NCBI GenBank assembly: GCA_024509875.1
Contig: JAMPIV010004476.1
Span: forward strand, 1-64,000
Source: Oreohelix idahoensis
Taxonomy: Eukaryota > Mollusca > Gastropoda > Stylommatophora > Oreohelicidae
Length of the DNA: 64,000 nt
Direction of reading: 5' to 3'
Part shown: positions 40,421-53,100 of the stretch, one piece after another
How the letters are laid out: each line of letters opens with the position of its first letter
Numbering within the stretch: position 1 is the first letter of the stretch
Notes under the pieces: model-generated
What the model was told of the DNA's origin: nothing
What the model saw: the letters and a program-made list of their open reading frames with translations, nothing else
Databases searched by the model: none
Program-made: the position numbers and the translations under genes

Positions 40421-42795
40421 TGTGATGAATTTACCGTGATACAACGTTAAAATATCTCCAATTATAAAGATAATATGTAGGGATAAAAATAATGCGTAAG
40501 ATACTAGGAGACATGCTCGCCCATGCCCGCATTTCCTACCGCCATTGACACTAACTAGTTAAACATGCAGACGAAACGGTACCCTTGTAGACGGGAGGGA
40601 AACGGAGATAAAAATCATTATGACGGTCTGAACACGTGTTTGAATCTAGAAAGGCAAAAGACGCAAATTGTATTAAAAGAAAAAAATCACGCCCCTAGTT
40701 AACACAATGTAAGGAAATTGATAAAAAACGACTTTAGCTCTTGTCAGAGACAGACGTTTCTTTGACGATTTACGGTACTTTGACGTTATAGTTTGAATAT
40801 AGCGGCAACCGCGTGAACGAACGTTCACAAACTGATTTCAAAAACTAACCTTGAGGAAAGTAAGGTTTTCGTTAATAATAAAGTTATGAAAATAAAACCT
40901 AGCTAGTTTGATAGCCCATCTTAAGCAGAGAAATAAAATACTTTTAATTATACAGATGGACAGATAACAAGGAATATATTGACAAAACACCGTATTGTTC
41001 CTATCAGACTAGCGAACAGTATTGTTGTGCATACTTTCACTAAAGTCTCAATTTTGCGTCCTTGAGACAAGAAAAGGCAAATTTCAAACGGTAATACACT
41101 AGCGGGGCAAAGTCGGGAGATAGTGGCTAAAAATAACTTAGGAAGCAGGTTCGTGCAGTTTTTACATGTGTTAGTCCAAAAAACAAGTGAAATTGTGGGA
41201 TAAAGATAGAATGTGACCGACGTACATTTTAAAAATTGAGATGTACTTTTGACTTTTTTGGGAAAAGATAAAATGTGACCGACGTACATTTGAGAAATTA
41301 AGATGTTATTTTGACTTTATTTTCAAATTTTGAATTGAAAAGCTTAGCCTTCTGATCTGATTGGCCAACGCATTTTTATATTAGCGGGATAGAGACACAC
41401 ATTTTTGCCATTTTATATGTCTGTCCAGTGACACAGTCATTAATTGCTAGTGGTGTTTTCCAAGGAAGAATACATAAAATTTAGTGGGACGCCATACTCT
41501 AGCCAGCAGCTCAGCTGAGTTTTGCTAGTATTAACTGTGTTCTCAATTCTGAATTCTGGTAAGACTGAAAGCATTTATCTTGTTTATTTTAATACTTTGA
41601 GTGATTGATACTACCATATCATGAAAAATGATTACGACAAGTAAGTGCTCGCTCTAGGTCCCCAGCCGCAGTTCAGGGTCTAAAGACAAACAAATAATAT
41701 ATGGAAACCTAACGAAGACTATGGAAGGCGGATCAATTATTGAGATCAGTGGGAACATATCACCTATCTTATTGAATAAAAGAGGAAACTATTGAACATA
41801 TATCAGATGCAATGCAGTCTTGGAGAACTGGTACTATGTGAAAACAACTGGGTAAGATGTGCTATGTTGGTCAGAGAGATCTGACCCAGTCTGTGTAATG
41901 TTGTTGTGTTGTGTTGTGTATAAGAGTGGCTCAGTAGGTAGAGTACTGACACATGGCACAAAACTTTTGTTTCAGAATTGTGAGTTTCTGTTTTGGCACT
42001 AAAGAGGTGCCAAATGCTTATGTAAGAGTACACAAGCAGATGTGTGTGCCCCCTAACAGTTGTGTCTGTGCAGCCTACCATTGTACTCCAGCTACGGAGA
42101 GGAGTGGGCCACAGGAATCCAGTATCAGATCGTCACAGGCGAGATAAGTGAAATTCTGGCCTGCTGGAGATTCACAACTATTCTACCATCAAATAAAGAC
42201 ATAACTATTGAGAAATAAACATTTACCTCATTCCATAAGTCAATGGACAATGATTTTGGTAGTCACAGATTGGGCGTGATGACGCCACCCCAACGTAACA
42301 TCCAGTACTAGTTCTCCCAAAGACAGTATAGATAACATTAATAATAACCATTCTTATAATATACCTATGTACACAAATTACATTTTATTATGCCACATAT
42401 TTATGCATTTCATTGATAAACCCATATCATTTTATATGTTCTGACCAAACTAAAACATTGGTTCAGAACTAATAAATTTTAAAAAATTGTTAAAATTTAA
42501 ACTAAAACAACCAGAGTTAGTTCAGTGTGTTTTAGAGTTTATTAATATTATTAGACTTATTAATTACATGTGTGTGTCTGTATATTATATTACTACACAT
42601 TACATTTCAGTACCCTAGACTTTTTAACGTAGCTACATTCATGATAGTAGAAGAGATCTGTTTGAGGTCGTAAGTGGTAGTAAGAAGGGCCTTCTGTAAT
42701 TCACATAAACATTTATCTCAGGTGCCTTCACAGCTGACCTCATACAGTACACTAGGTAACATAAAAACCATACAATACCATCAAAAACCACTACA
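40421..42795 (+). repeat. 3' LTR of Gypsy 2
   Basis: 2375 bp, matches 33479-35857 with about 22 differences including three small indels. Ends CTACA and is followed by TTTAT. Confidence 0.95.
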
Positions 42796-42994
42796 TTTAT
42801 TGACAACGCAAATAGCTTGAATGTATGTATGCTTTATTTCTATATTCTACAGCTCTTGTATGTTGCCATGGCACAAACAGCAATAGTAGCAGAAAACAGT
42901 GTACCGTACTCAACGTTGCTCAAATACGGGCCGAACGCTGGAATATGTTAAACCTGCATGATGAAATAAGAGACAGGAGAGTTGCTTAAAATAG
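42796..42994. other. Right half of the Gypsy 2 target repeat
   Basis: tttattgacaacgcaaatagc and tatattctacagctcttg match 31295-31360 in order. It probably belonged to one repeat copy before Gypsy 2 inserted. Confidence 0.65.
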
Positions 42995-43810
42995 ATGGTA
43001 AGTAGGCATATGATAAGAAACTCAGAGCAGTGTAATCGCTGTTCACAACCAATAGTTCTTAGTAACTATGCTAGAGGCATTGATGGAAAACGCTGGCCGT
43101 GCAGTCCATGTGATAAATCTTTCAGTGTCCGGAGTGGCCTTTTTTTTTTAACGAGTCGTCTTAAATTACAACAGATAGGATTTATTATATATTTATGGGC
43201 ACACGATACACCCAGCAATTGGATATCATAGGAAGTAAACGTTAGCAAACAGATTATAGTGGACTGGTGCAATTTTTGTCGAGAGGAAGGTGGCTAGCAC
43301 AAAGACCACCTGTGATTGGGGAATGACAGATAGTGGCGATCATATTGTAGTGGAAAATTGACGAATCAAAATACTTCCACAGAAAATATCACACACTGAG
43401 TGTTTGGTGCTATTGAGAGGGAGTCAAAGAAATGTATCCTGGTTGAAGTTCCTGACAAATCAGCAGGAACGCTAGAAGCTGTTACACGACGATACATTCT
43501 GCCAGGAAGTCATAATGTATCAGACGGATTTGCGTCACACAATAACGTTGCTATGTTATATGGTGGAGTTTATTTGCATTCCGTGGTGGTGCATGCGCAC
43601 AATTTTGTGAACCCTGAAGACCTTGAACTGCACACACAAAATATCGAAAATATGTGGATGCGTGCAAAGAGGAAAGTTAAACGACAGTTTGGAACGAGTA
43701 GAGTATTGTTTGCGTCATATGTTGATACATTTTTGTGGCGAAGTTCATGTAGAAAGGAAGACGCTTTCAGTTCCTTTCTTCTTTGCCTGTCTGAAAATTA
43801 TGCTCTGTAA
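42995..43810 (+). pseudogene. Merlin-type (IS1595-like) transposase, decayed
   Basis: Two frames of a DDE transposase. 42995-43231: zinc-ribbon N-terminus CNRCSQPI...WPCSPC, then SVRSGLFF and IGFIIYLWAHDTPS. 43357-43400: IDESKYFHRKYH, with the first catalytic Asp at 43360-43362. 43400-43810: FGAIERESKKCILVEVPDKS, ILPGSHNVSDGFASH (second Asp), HAHNFVNPEDLELHTQNIEN (catalytic Glu of NIE) and MWMRAKRKVKRQFGT. This matches the ISXO2-like fold of Merlin elements. Stops and shifts separate the segments, so it is inactive. Terminal repeats were not found. Confidence 0.85.
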
Positions 43811-44521
43811 TGAGAGCACGGATACTGTGACAGAAGGCAAAAAGATTTTCCTCATTTTTGTTTACCTCCATATGGAGCATGGTGCCTCCACTGAAGCTGG
43901 CGCCACCTGGCAGGAATAGTGCATTCAAGCATTGATCTCTTCTTACAGCTCGGTTTTCTTCTAGTAATTTATTTTTACAAGATGATGTTGCTAGCTCCAG
44001 TTGCACAAACTGATATTAGTTTCCTCTTACGACGTATTTAAATTTTGTCTGTGGAACCGAATCACTCAGTATTGTGCCAGAGAACTACTAATGCACTAGA
44101 TACACAACCCTTCCACACTCCTCCTCGTGTAATGTTAATTGTATCGTCAACTGTAATCTGATTTGGTTAATGTTATCAACTTCCATGCAAGCATTCATCC
44201 GCTCTTGCCACGCAGGTTTCATATAGCAATTTATTTTTACAAGATGATGTTGTTGGCTATTTCCATAAACTCATATTAGTTTCCTCTTACGACATACCTA
44301 AGTTTTGTCCGTGCAACCGCAGGAACATAGATTACACTGCGTTGTGTTTATCATATGCATGCTTGCCAGCCATTTTGTGAAATACGCAGAACAGCACTAA
44401 ATGGAGTATTTAAAAAATATTCACAATCATAATCCACCTATTTGTATACGGTATGTTAAACAGCAATTATGGATAGATAAATGCAGGTGTTAAATGTAAT
44501 AACTTCAAAGCATACCATTGC
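43811..44521. repeat. Spacer with a two-copy diverged repeat
   Basis: agtaatttatttttacaagatg with catattagtttcctcttacg occurs at about 43963-44075 and 44221-44325, diverged. No gene. It may be the 3' part of the Merlin element, duplicated. Confidence 0.6.
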
Positions 44522-44531
44522 TTACAGTGTC

Positions 44532-44532
44532 C

Positions 44533-44563
<31 letters not shown>

Positions 44564-45986
44564 GCCCCTTCAGTCATAACTGACTATGGGAATGCGCCCC
44601 TGAGGTGGCAGCCCTCAGCTGCTTATTTTCCTGGTGCTCCTTTCGACGTTTTCTCCTCACCTCTGCTTCTTGTGTGAGCCTCTCTTCGCCCAATCTGAGG
44701 TGGTGCCGTAAATAGCATCGCCACTTAGTGCGATCGGCAGCTTCATCCTCCCATGTTGCTGGATCCATGTCCAGTGCCCTCATATCTCTCTTGCACACAT
44801 CTTTGAACCTCAGCTGTGGTCGCCCAACAGTTCTCTTGCCATCTGCTAATTGTCCGTAGAAGATATCTTTTGGGATGCGACCATCTTCCATGCGGTGAAC
44901 ATGGCCAAGCCAGCGAAGTCTGCGCTGTCTAAGCAGCGTATACATACTTTGAAGGCCAGCACGTGACAACACCTCGACATTTGTCACTTTATCTTTCCAC
45001 GAGATGCCGAGGATGCGGCGTAGACACCGCAAATGGAAGGTATTGAGCCTTCTTTCTTGCTTAGCATAGGTCGTCCAGGTCTCGCTGCCATATAGGAGTG
45101 TGCTGGTGACGCAGGCATTATATACCGCAGCTTTGGTCTTCATTGTGAGTTTAGAGTTTCCCCAAACACGCGATGTGAGGCGGGCAAAGGTAGCTGCAGC
45201 TTTGCCAATGCGGCTGTCGATTTCTGTATCCAGTGAGAGTTTGTCATTGATGGTAGACCCTAGGTATGTGAAGTGGTGCACCACTGCCAATTCATAGTTA
45301 CCGGTATCGATAGTGATAACTGGTGCAGCACTCACATCCTGACTCAGCACATTCGTTTTCTTTAGACTTATTGTGAGGCCAAAGTTCTTGCATGCTTCAG
45401 TGAAGCGATTCATCAAGCTCTGAAGCTCTAGGGTGAAGCTGGAGTGTCCTCTCCAGGGCGCGAGCTTGGGCACAGTTATATGGAGATCAAGCTGTTGCCC
45501 ATGCAGCATGTTCCCCCTATCCACACAGCCGGTAGATCCAAAGAAACGGCAGTAGCCGATACAGTTTGGTACCAGCCATGTCGCAGGAGTTGCCAGAATA
45601 ATGTCGAATCGACATTAGACTGCTTTAGGGACTCCGACTCCGGATTTATCCTCAGGGTTTACTCCCGAAGCCAATTCCACAAATGGATATTCCCGCAAGG
45701 CAGCGGTGGTTTGAATTCAGAGTTCCTTCTCTTAGATCAGCTACCAACCAAGGATCACGAGCCCTATCTGCCGGAAGCTGCTGGTTTTAAGGCGCCAGTC
45801 GCTCGCCTTTGCTCCTTCTCACGTCAGTGGAAACAGTTCCGCCGGGCTCAAATTGAGCCACACGTGAAGGCCGGGAGCTGGACTTGGTTGTCAGAGGCTG
45901 TTTGAGGCGCGTGCCATAGAAGTATTTTATCTGAAGTGAGAGCTTATCCTCACTACAACGCCCGGCAATAACAACCTTTGGAACTA
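44532..45986 (-). mobile_element. RTE-D LINE with (TTA)n tail
   Basis: Flanked by TTACAGTGTC (44522-44531 and 45987-45996). 3' tail (TTA)n at 44532-44564 (plus: aataataat). 44574 to about 45440 encodes the RT C-terminal part on minus. 45450-45986 is GC-richer sequence that does not continue the RT and could be the 5' region joined by deletion or inversion. An open plus-strand frame at 45444-45905 across it has no domain signs. Confidence 0.8.
44574..45524 (-). pseudogene. RTE-D RT C-terminal region
   Basis: 316-residue frame; the first ~25 residues are not LINE protein. Then LMNRFTEACKNFGLTISLKK, VVHHFTYLGSTINDKLSLDT, CVTSTLLYGSETWTTYAKQE, HLRCLRRILGISWKDKVTNV, RWLGHVHRMEDGRIPKDIFY and RTKWRCYLRHHL. 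This is the region following the catalytic motif; the RT core itself is absent. Similar proteins are widespread in animal genomes as RTE-like LINE products. Confidence 0.85.
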
Positions 45987-45996
45987 TTACAGTGTC

Positions 45997-46559
45997 TATT
46001 GTGTGGGGAATTGTACAGTGAATTGCTTGAGACGTGATTGTTTGTCTTTGGCATAGAGTTCATGTTTTGTAAGGACAACTTTGCATTAAATTAAGTCACA
46101 ATTTACTTGGTATATTTGTCAAACATTCATACTGGATTGATAAATACAGATGCTAAATTAAAATGCTTCACCGTATACTATTGCTTTCTCTTGTTATGTA
46201 GGAATTTTTGTTTGATTAGTTTTTTTTTTAGGAGAATTAGAACAGTAAACTACAGCTGACCATTTTATGTGGTATACAGTCATTGTGGTTTTAAAGTACA
46301 ATTGAGCATTTAAATAATTCGTAACTTCATCTCCACAATGAAGGCGGCTGAAATGGATCTCCAACGTTGTCTGTCTCTTGTCTTGATGGAGGACCCTGAT
46401 AGACTCAAATCTATCACTCTCTTAATATCTACGTTTTCTACGATTTCTTTCTTATCTTCTCCTTCCATGAGCACTGAGCCATTATTCTATATATTCACAT
46501 CGCATAGGCTTCAGTTCTTTCTTCTCATAGCTTGCTCATTGTCTATGTTTCTACATACA
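45997..46559. other. No gene recognised
   Basis: AT-rich spacer. tacagatgctaaattaaaatg at 46145 resembles gcaggtgttaaatgtaataa at 44482, suggesting a diverged tandem duplication around the RTE-D insertion. No coding signs. Confidence 0.45.
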
Positions 46560-46705
46560 CAATAATGAAGATTATATGTATGACGGCGGAAGGTCATGGG
46601 TTTGAGTCCTAGGTAAGCCACTCATGTCTGTTGTTTTTCTGTTGTCTAGTGTTCTACTTCTTTATTTCTTACGAGTGCCTGAAAACATACCTTTATGTTT
46701 GTCTA
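46560..46705 (+). mobile_element. tRNA-derived SINE, copy related to 1228-1403
   Basis: Plus-strand B-box-like GGGTTTGAGTCC (46598-46609), then a body and tail (gtctgttgtttttctgttgt, cttctttatttcttacgagt) that match the reverse complement of 1228-1300. The A-box half is weak. Confidence 0.65.
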
Positions 46706-47349
46706 ATATATATACTAGCTGTAAGGACCCGGCGTTGCCCGGATTTTTTTCCTAGTAACTGTTTAGGAAACTTATGAATTGTCAAAATCAAACTATAATA
46801 TTTTGATATTCGAGTGAAACTGAATTTTAATTTAAGTTAATTACTACCGCTTTAAGTGACTATCCTCGTGCCTTGTTTACAGTAATTGCAAATGCAAGCA
46901 GCATAAAATACTGTTATTCCTTATGGTTTTACCAGAAGAGTGAGATCACTTTTGCTTTTCAATTTGCTTCCGAATTTTTCAAAAATACTCTTATTTTTTA
47001 TGATGGAATAGCAAAAGCAATTTTATTCTGCTTCCAAGTGTTAGCAAGAAGCAAATTAATAAGACACATTTTCCCTTTCCAACCTGGCGCACCAAGAAAG
47101 AATAGTCCAACTCATCCGTTTTTAATGTTCTTATTACTGTTTTTTGTAGCACCTTCTTTTCAAACATATATACATTATTGCTTGTAAAAAAAAAAGACAT
47201 TATTATTTTCTGTCATACATACTTCAAATATAAAAGACACAGATATTGTGTTGAGTTGTATTATTTAAACAGAAGTTTCTCATTTCGGAGGATAATGCCT
47301 GTTATATTAGGACACATGTCTAAATAAAGATCTTTCGTTTTGGTGTATT
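46706..47349. other. Spacer with a dispersed CCCGG motif
   Basis: actagctgtaaggacccggc followed by gttgcccgg (46724-46752) looks like a dispersed repeat end often seen in invertebrate genomes. The rest is AT-rich with no recognised gene. Confidence 0.4.
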
Positions 47350-47505
47350 GTTTAGCGAGTCCGGTGGGAGGACAACATTAGACAATCTTTGAAGGACTGA
47401 GGACTAGAATGGAACCAAGCCAGGAGGAAGACAGCCGATAGGATAGTCTGGCGCTCTCTCTTCCAAGCCTCTACACCTCACGGTAGAAGGTGAATGACTA
47501 AGTAA
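47350..47505 (+). mobile_element. RTE-B LINE 3' end fragment
   Basis: Plus-strand ~155 bp matching the RTE-B 3' end (gacaatctttgaaggac, gaggaagacagccgatag, ctacacctcacggtagaagg) with a short (TAAG)n tail at 47496-47506. Confidence 0.9.
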
Positions 47506-49511
47506 GTACTTTTTAGCTTTGAGCTAGTCTATTTTATTAAGGGCCGAAAATAAAACTTAAATATTGCTTTACTTTGGCGATGCGCACCCCGTTTGAGACT
47601 AGCACATGTACAATTAAAGAAGACCCTTCGGTTTAGCAATGTGATAAAGACCCTCTTCTTTTTTTTTAAAACTTTTATTTACATTCCTTTTCAATTTACA
47701 AAGTCGTGTACATTTTACAAAGTGAAATGCATGGAAAACTTTTCAATTTACAAATCATGTGCGCTTTACAACAAGGAAACATGATAAAAAGGTTACATGG
47801 CAATATAAAGACGTATCTGTTCTCGCAAGTACGTTTGTACTTGTGAATGATTTTATATGTTTTAGACAAGGGCTTTGGTGTGTATAAAACCTGGGAAACA
47901 AAGGTGGGAAAGAAAAGAAAACAGGATGTGTATTATTGGCGCGCGTATGTTTAACCATATACATACATATATTAAAAACCCATATTTGTTACATGTCTTT
48001 GGATACTAATGTTAGTAAAAGCTTCTTAGTGTGACATACATGGAGTAGAAGTGAAATAAATAAAGGTCTCACACACACACACGAATGAAATGAAAGGTAA
48101 GACTGTGTTCCGAAGGTAAGCCGTACAAGCTGGTTTTCGGAAACAAAGATGCGTTAGAGGCACGATAGGCTGACCAGGAAAGGAGGGAAGCTTGAAAGAC
48201 CAAGTTTAAAAGAGCGTGGTCAGTATGTGTTACACAAACCTGAGTAGCCACGAGGACATAGCACACACTGTCACGAAGAAAAAGACGGAAGTTAACCGAA
48301 TATTTTGGAAGAGGTAACAGGGATGTTGAGGAAGGATTCCCTCCCCTCCCCAATATTTCTCGTTTACATATATTTACATTACTGATACACAAATGCAATA
48401 CAATATAAAACCATGCACAATCATATTGACATTTCAAAAGCTCTAAAAATTATTATTACACATTCGATGTATTGTCGGAAGAAAACGGCATTGCAAAATT
48501 TACAAGCATACTTTTTCAAAGATACTGTTTTCTCATTTCTTTCTTCATTTGTGGTGTTCTTTTTAACAGGATTTTTTGTGATCTTTATTTGCTTCCATTT
48601 CAATTTTCAAAACATGTTCATTTTACAACACAGAATACGATAAAAAATACATGCTATATAAGGCCTCGCGTGCATTTACCAGTAATTTTATACACATACT
48701 CGTACATACACAAATTGAGTCACTTCAAAATTTTAAATTATATAAAATTAAATTATTCATATAAACCTTCAATTACACGTACATTCTCAAGTGCATATAC
48801 ATATAAAACATACATATTTTGAAACATAACTCTTGCCTTCAGGCATTTATGTAGATATGATGAAAGGAAACACTTCCAGATCAAGAGAAAATGTGCAAAT
48901 TAAAACAAAGGTGGTGTATTTTACACACACAGCATATTACATAGTAAAAAAAAAGCCAGCACATACAACCACACTCTCAGAAAAAAAAACCATAGGTAGA
49001 CATGCGGCTGTCAGAACATAGGCGCCTAGAGATAAGATTGGCGGACTGGGGCGAGGGCACACTATTGAAAGCCCTGGATAGGAGAGTGGTCAGTCCGTGT
49101 TTCATCCTGCTTTGTGGGCAGGTTCTATTTAAAGCCTTTTGAGAGGCTAGCACGCACTGGCACTAAGAGAAAGATAGAAGGAAAGGGGGAAATTTTATAG
49201 CGTTTAGTTCACTAACTTAAGTTGGAGGAAGCAGAGGGATGTTTCCCTGTTGTACGACAGACGCAGGTGCTATTGACGCTGCCTTTTGGAGAAAGACACG
49301 TAAACGTATATGTGAGTTAAAATGGCGGTATTTGAACATTTGCTAAATTTCTAAAAGTCCAAATCAAATATCACAATAACGTGAGCAGTTTCGTTTGTGT
49401 GTCTGGTGTTGTTCTTGGGATCATGTTTAGTACAATAGCTCTGTAAATGTCTACGGGTTGTTTCATGTGTAAGGCAATGATATCTTGCAAAGCTTTCCTC
49501 ATGGGTGTGAC
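47506..49511. repeat. Diverged tandem duplication (~0.8 kb units)
   Basis: Segments around 47660-48370 and 48500-49260 share an ordered series of short matches: cattttacaa, acatgata/acgataaaaa, gtggtcagt.tgtgtt, gcacgcactg/gcacacactg and gggatgtt. The copies are old. No gene recognised. Both units contain purine-rich stretches and cag/gag runs. Confidence 0.5.
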
Positions 49512-50147
49512 TGTATTCATTCATTCATAACCCTCCACTCCCAAAGGAGTATAGGCCTTCAACAACCATATGCCAAGTCCTCCTGTCACGTGCCATCATC
49601 TCAAATTCTTTCCACGTTCTCCTCATCATTTTCACCTGTTTTAATCTCTTTTCTCCATGTGCTTCTTGGTCTACCTCTGCCTGTCTTGCCCTGGGGGTTC
49701 CAGAAAAAAGGACTGCCTTATAATGCTATCAACAGGTTTCCTCAGTGCGTGTCCTATCCATCGCCTTCTTTTCATCTCTTGTTCCACTGGCACTTGTCTA
49801 GTTCTTGTCCTCAGTTCCACGTTAGTAACCTTGTCATACCATTTTAATCCTTCTATTCTACACAAGCACCCATTTATGAAAGTCTGTAGCTTTTTGGTTG
49901 TTATTTTTGTTGTTCTCCATGACTCAGTGCCATACAATAGGACTGACTTCACATTTGAGTTGAAGATTCCTATTTTCGTGTTGGATCCGATTTCTCTTGA
50001 TCTCCATATATTTCCCAATGCAATGAAAGCTCCTCTTGCTTCTTGTATTCTTATTTTGATATCACTGTCTGTCCCTCCAACTTTGTCTATATTGCTGCCA
50101 AGATATGTGTACGATTCTACATCTTGTATTGGTGTTTCTTCAAGTTC
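49512..50147 (-). mobile_element. RTE-C LINE, 3' part (split copy)
   Basis: Minus-strand RTE-C with (ATGA)n tail at ~49512-49530. Frame 49671-50018 reads MGNIWRSREIGSNTKIGIFN, VKSVLLYGTESWRTTKITTK and RRWIGHALRKPVDS. It is interrupted at 50147 by the I-like LINE and continues at 54202. Confidence 0.88.
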
Positions 50148-53100
50148 TTCTTCTTCTTCTTTCGTTCGCTTGAACTATATTGTCTATATCTGCAATGTTG
50201 TTTCTTGTATAAACTTCACTGTCTTTTGTAGTTCATACAGAGGTCCATATAGTTTTGCTTCCAGTGTTGTTTCTCTGGGCCAGTGGGTTTGCCTCAATAT
50301 ATCATATTCGGGGCAATCTTGAAGTACGTGCTCCGCAGTCTGGGGTGCCTGTCCACATGTACACATGGCTGAATTGCCAATCTTGAATTTTGTATACATG
50401 TGGCTGCGGAGGCGGTTGTGTCCTGTTCTGAGGCGCAGAATGACTATTTGTTCTGATCTGTTCATAGCTTGGTAGTCATCCTGCGTTGGTGTTGGTGGCT
50501 TTCTGATAGATTTGATCATCTTTTTCTTCTGATGGGATGTAACTGGTACATCCGGTTGCTCGTCTGCAGCACCTTCTTTAGCCAGTCCATCTGCTCTCTC
50601 GTTTCCTGGTATTCCACAATGAGACGGTATCCACTGCATGGTGACCCTGCGCTGGTTGCACAGTTCAGAAAGTAGGACTTGTATGCCTGGCAATTTTCTG
50701 GACTGAAGTGCTTGGAGTGCTGATCTTGCATCTGTCAGGAATACTACAGGCTGTGGACCGAGATTGGTGTTCAATAGTTTCTCAGTTGCCACCTTGATTG
50801 CCTGGACTTCTGCATCATAGTTGTTACAGAATTTCCCCGTTGGTACTCTGACAGTATCCCTAGTGTTGTTTGGGTATTCTATGTACACTCCTGCTCCTCC
50901 ATTCTTTATTGCGTTCTGTGCTGACCCATCCGTGTATACTCGGACCCAGAGGTCCTGTGGGTATTCATCATCCAGGAAACTGAGAGTGACTGTCCTACGT
51001 TGCACGCTGTTCTGTTCATCCCTGTCGAATATTCCTTTAACTTTTGTGTGGATGTGTACTGGTAGCCCATGCTCCTCTCTCCAAGGGGTTTGTTCTGGCA
51101 CAGACTTTAGGGGGCTGTTAACTTCAGGCAGGTCTGAGGTTTGTCTACGTAATCGTTTGGCCTGGTGGATAAAGCTGCTTCTTTTCAGTCGCCCCATTGC
51201 TAGGTTTTGGAATCTGTCCTTCATTGGATGGCTCGGCATACAGAGGAACTTTTCTGCCTGTGTTAGCACTTTCGTGTCTCTGCGTTCTCTCAGTGCTTGT
51301 ATCCTCCCCATTTTCTCCATCTTCACTATAGGCGTTGATTTCATTGCCCCCGTGATGACCCTAAGCGCCTGGTTTTGCACCTTATCTAGCTCTTGTAATG
51401 TGGTGTTTGATGCTGGGCACCATGCAGCTGATCCATATTCCAGGTGTGGTCGTATGCCCTGCTGGTAAACTTTACTAAGTATTTTCCCGCTGGCTCCCCA
51501 TGTGGTTCCACTTAGATTTCTCAGGATGGCTAACTTCCTCCTGGCCTTTGTTGCTGCTTTGTTGATGTGCTGCTTCCATGTCAGCCTATCATCGAATGTA
51601 ACTCCGAGATAGGTGGGTTGTTTATCTTCTCTCAGGAGCTCTTCGTTTATCTTGATGACACCAGCTTTTTGTTTGGGAGAGAGGGTGAAGAGCGTAGTGC
51701 TGCACTTGTCTGTATTGATGCTGACACACCATCTATTTGCCCATGAGGTTAAGGCACCTATAGCTCTTTGTAGCAGTTTGGTGGCCACTGTTGCATGCTC
51801 ATCTGTGCACCATATTACCAGGTCATCAGCGTACATTGCCACTTTCATTCCATGTGGTAGTTCAGCAACCAGGTCGTTGATGTAGACTAGGAAAAGTGTG
51901 GGGGACAGATCCCCTCCCTGAGGGACGCCATGACGCAGTAGAATTTTCTTACTCTTGAGGCCATCTAGTTGTACTCGGGCTCTTCTGTTATGCAGGTATG
52001 CTTTCACCCATTTGTACATCTTACCATTCACTCTACAATTTCTCAGTTTCTTCAGAAGCCCTTCTTTCCAAACCTTGTCAAATGCTTTACTTAGATCTAT
52101 CCATGCTGCTAGTACCAGTTTCTTATCTTGGAACGCATCCTCAATCTCTTGGGAAAGGTAAGTTGCCTGATCTTCGGTGGAATAACACTGCCTAAAGCCC
52201 GCCTGCTGTGGTACAAGAAGGTTTTCACTTTCAAGGTACCACTGTAGCCTGAAGTTGATGCTACGTTCCATTGTTTTGCAGAGGCAGCTTGTAAGGCTGA
52301 TTGGTCTGTAGCTGGAGGCAGTGGAACTGTCTTTTCCTGGTTTTAGGAGTGGTATCATGATTGCTTCCCTCCAGGTCTGTGGAACTCTGCCTGAGTTCCA
52401 ACAGATATTGAAGATCTGCAGCAGCTTTGTTTTTGCTGCGGTTCCCAAGTTCTTAATCATTTCATTGGACACTCCATCAACTCCTGGCGACTTTCTCATT
52501 TTCAATTTGGATATTGCAAGCTCCAGTTCTCTGAATGTGATTGGTTCCTCCATAACTTCAGGTATGGTTCCACCTCGTCCTGCGTATTGTTGTTTCTCAC
52601 GAGTCTCCTGTTGCTTCTCTGGGCTAACTTCAATGTTGTTGTCTTTAGCAAAGGAGTCTGCAAAGTGATCAGCTGTCTGTTTTCCCATGAGGATGTTTCC
52701 ATCTTTGTACAGAGCAATCCTTGAGTTTCTCTCTGTACCTTCATCGTTAAGTTGTTTTACCAGCTGCCACAGTTTCCTCGTATCTCTTTCGAAGTTCAAG
52801 GACTCTGTTTTCTCCTTCCAGCTTCTTCGCCTGGCCTGCAACTTGGCCCTTTGAAATTTGGCCTTAGCTTGCTGGTAGTTATTGTGGTGTTCTTGGCATG
52901 GACTGGTTTCTGCCTGCTTTCGAGATGTTTCCACGTCGTTGTGCAGCTGCTCTAGTTCACTATTCCAATATGGTTTGTAGTGCTTACGAGCCCCTCTAGG
53001 TATTGTTTCACGAGCAGCCTGTAATATGCATCTGCTGAATTCATCGACTAGCTTATTGATGTCTTTGTCTACAGTCAGATCTCTAGCCAGTATACTAGTA

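Larger units (their letters stand above)
33479..42795 (+). mobile_element. Gmr1-like Gypsy retrotransposon 2
   Basis: Complete plus-strand LTR retrotransposon of 9317 bp flanked by TTTAT (33474-33478 and 42796-42800). LTRs are 2379 and 2375 bp, TGTGATG...CTACA, with about 22 differences by my reading (~1%). Primer site for tRNA-Pro at 35863. Gag, protease and integrase N-terminus are fused in one frame (36128-37945), followed by an abnormal integrase core, integrase C-terminus (38511-38849), and RT-RNase H (38850-40331). Purine tract before the 3' LTR. Integrase precedes RT, as in Gypsy 1, but the proteins and LTRs differ clearly from Gypsy 1. It is recent but defective in the integrase core. 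Confidence 0.93.

Noticed and set aside
45444..45905. 153-residue plus-strand frame
   Set aside because: Lies inside the RTE-D insertion, in GC-richer DNA without recognised motifs; probably LINE untranslated sequence.
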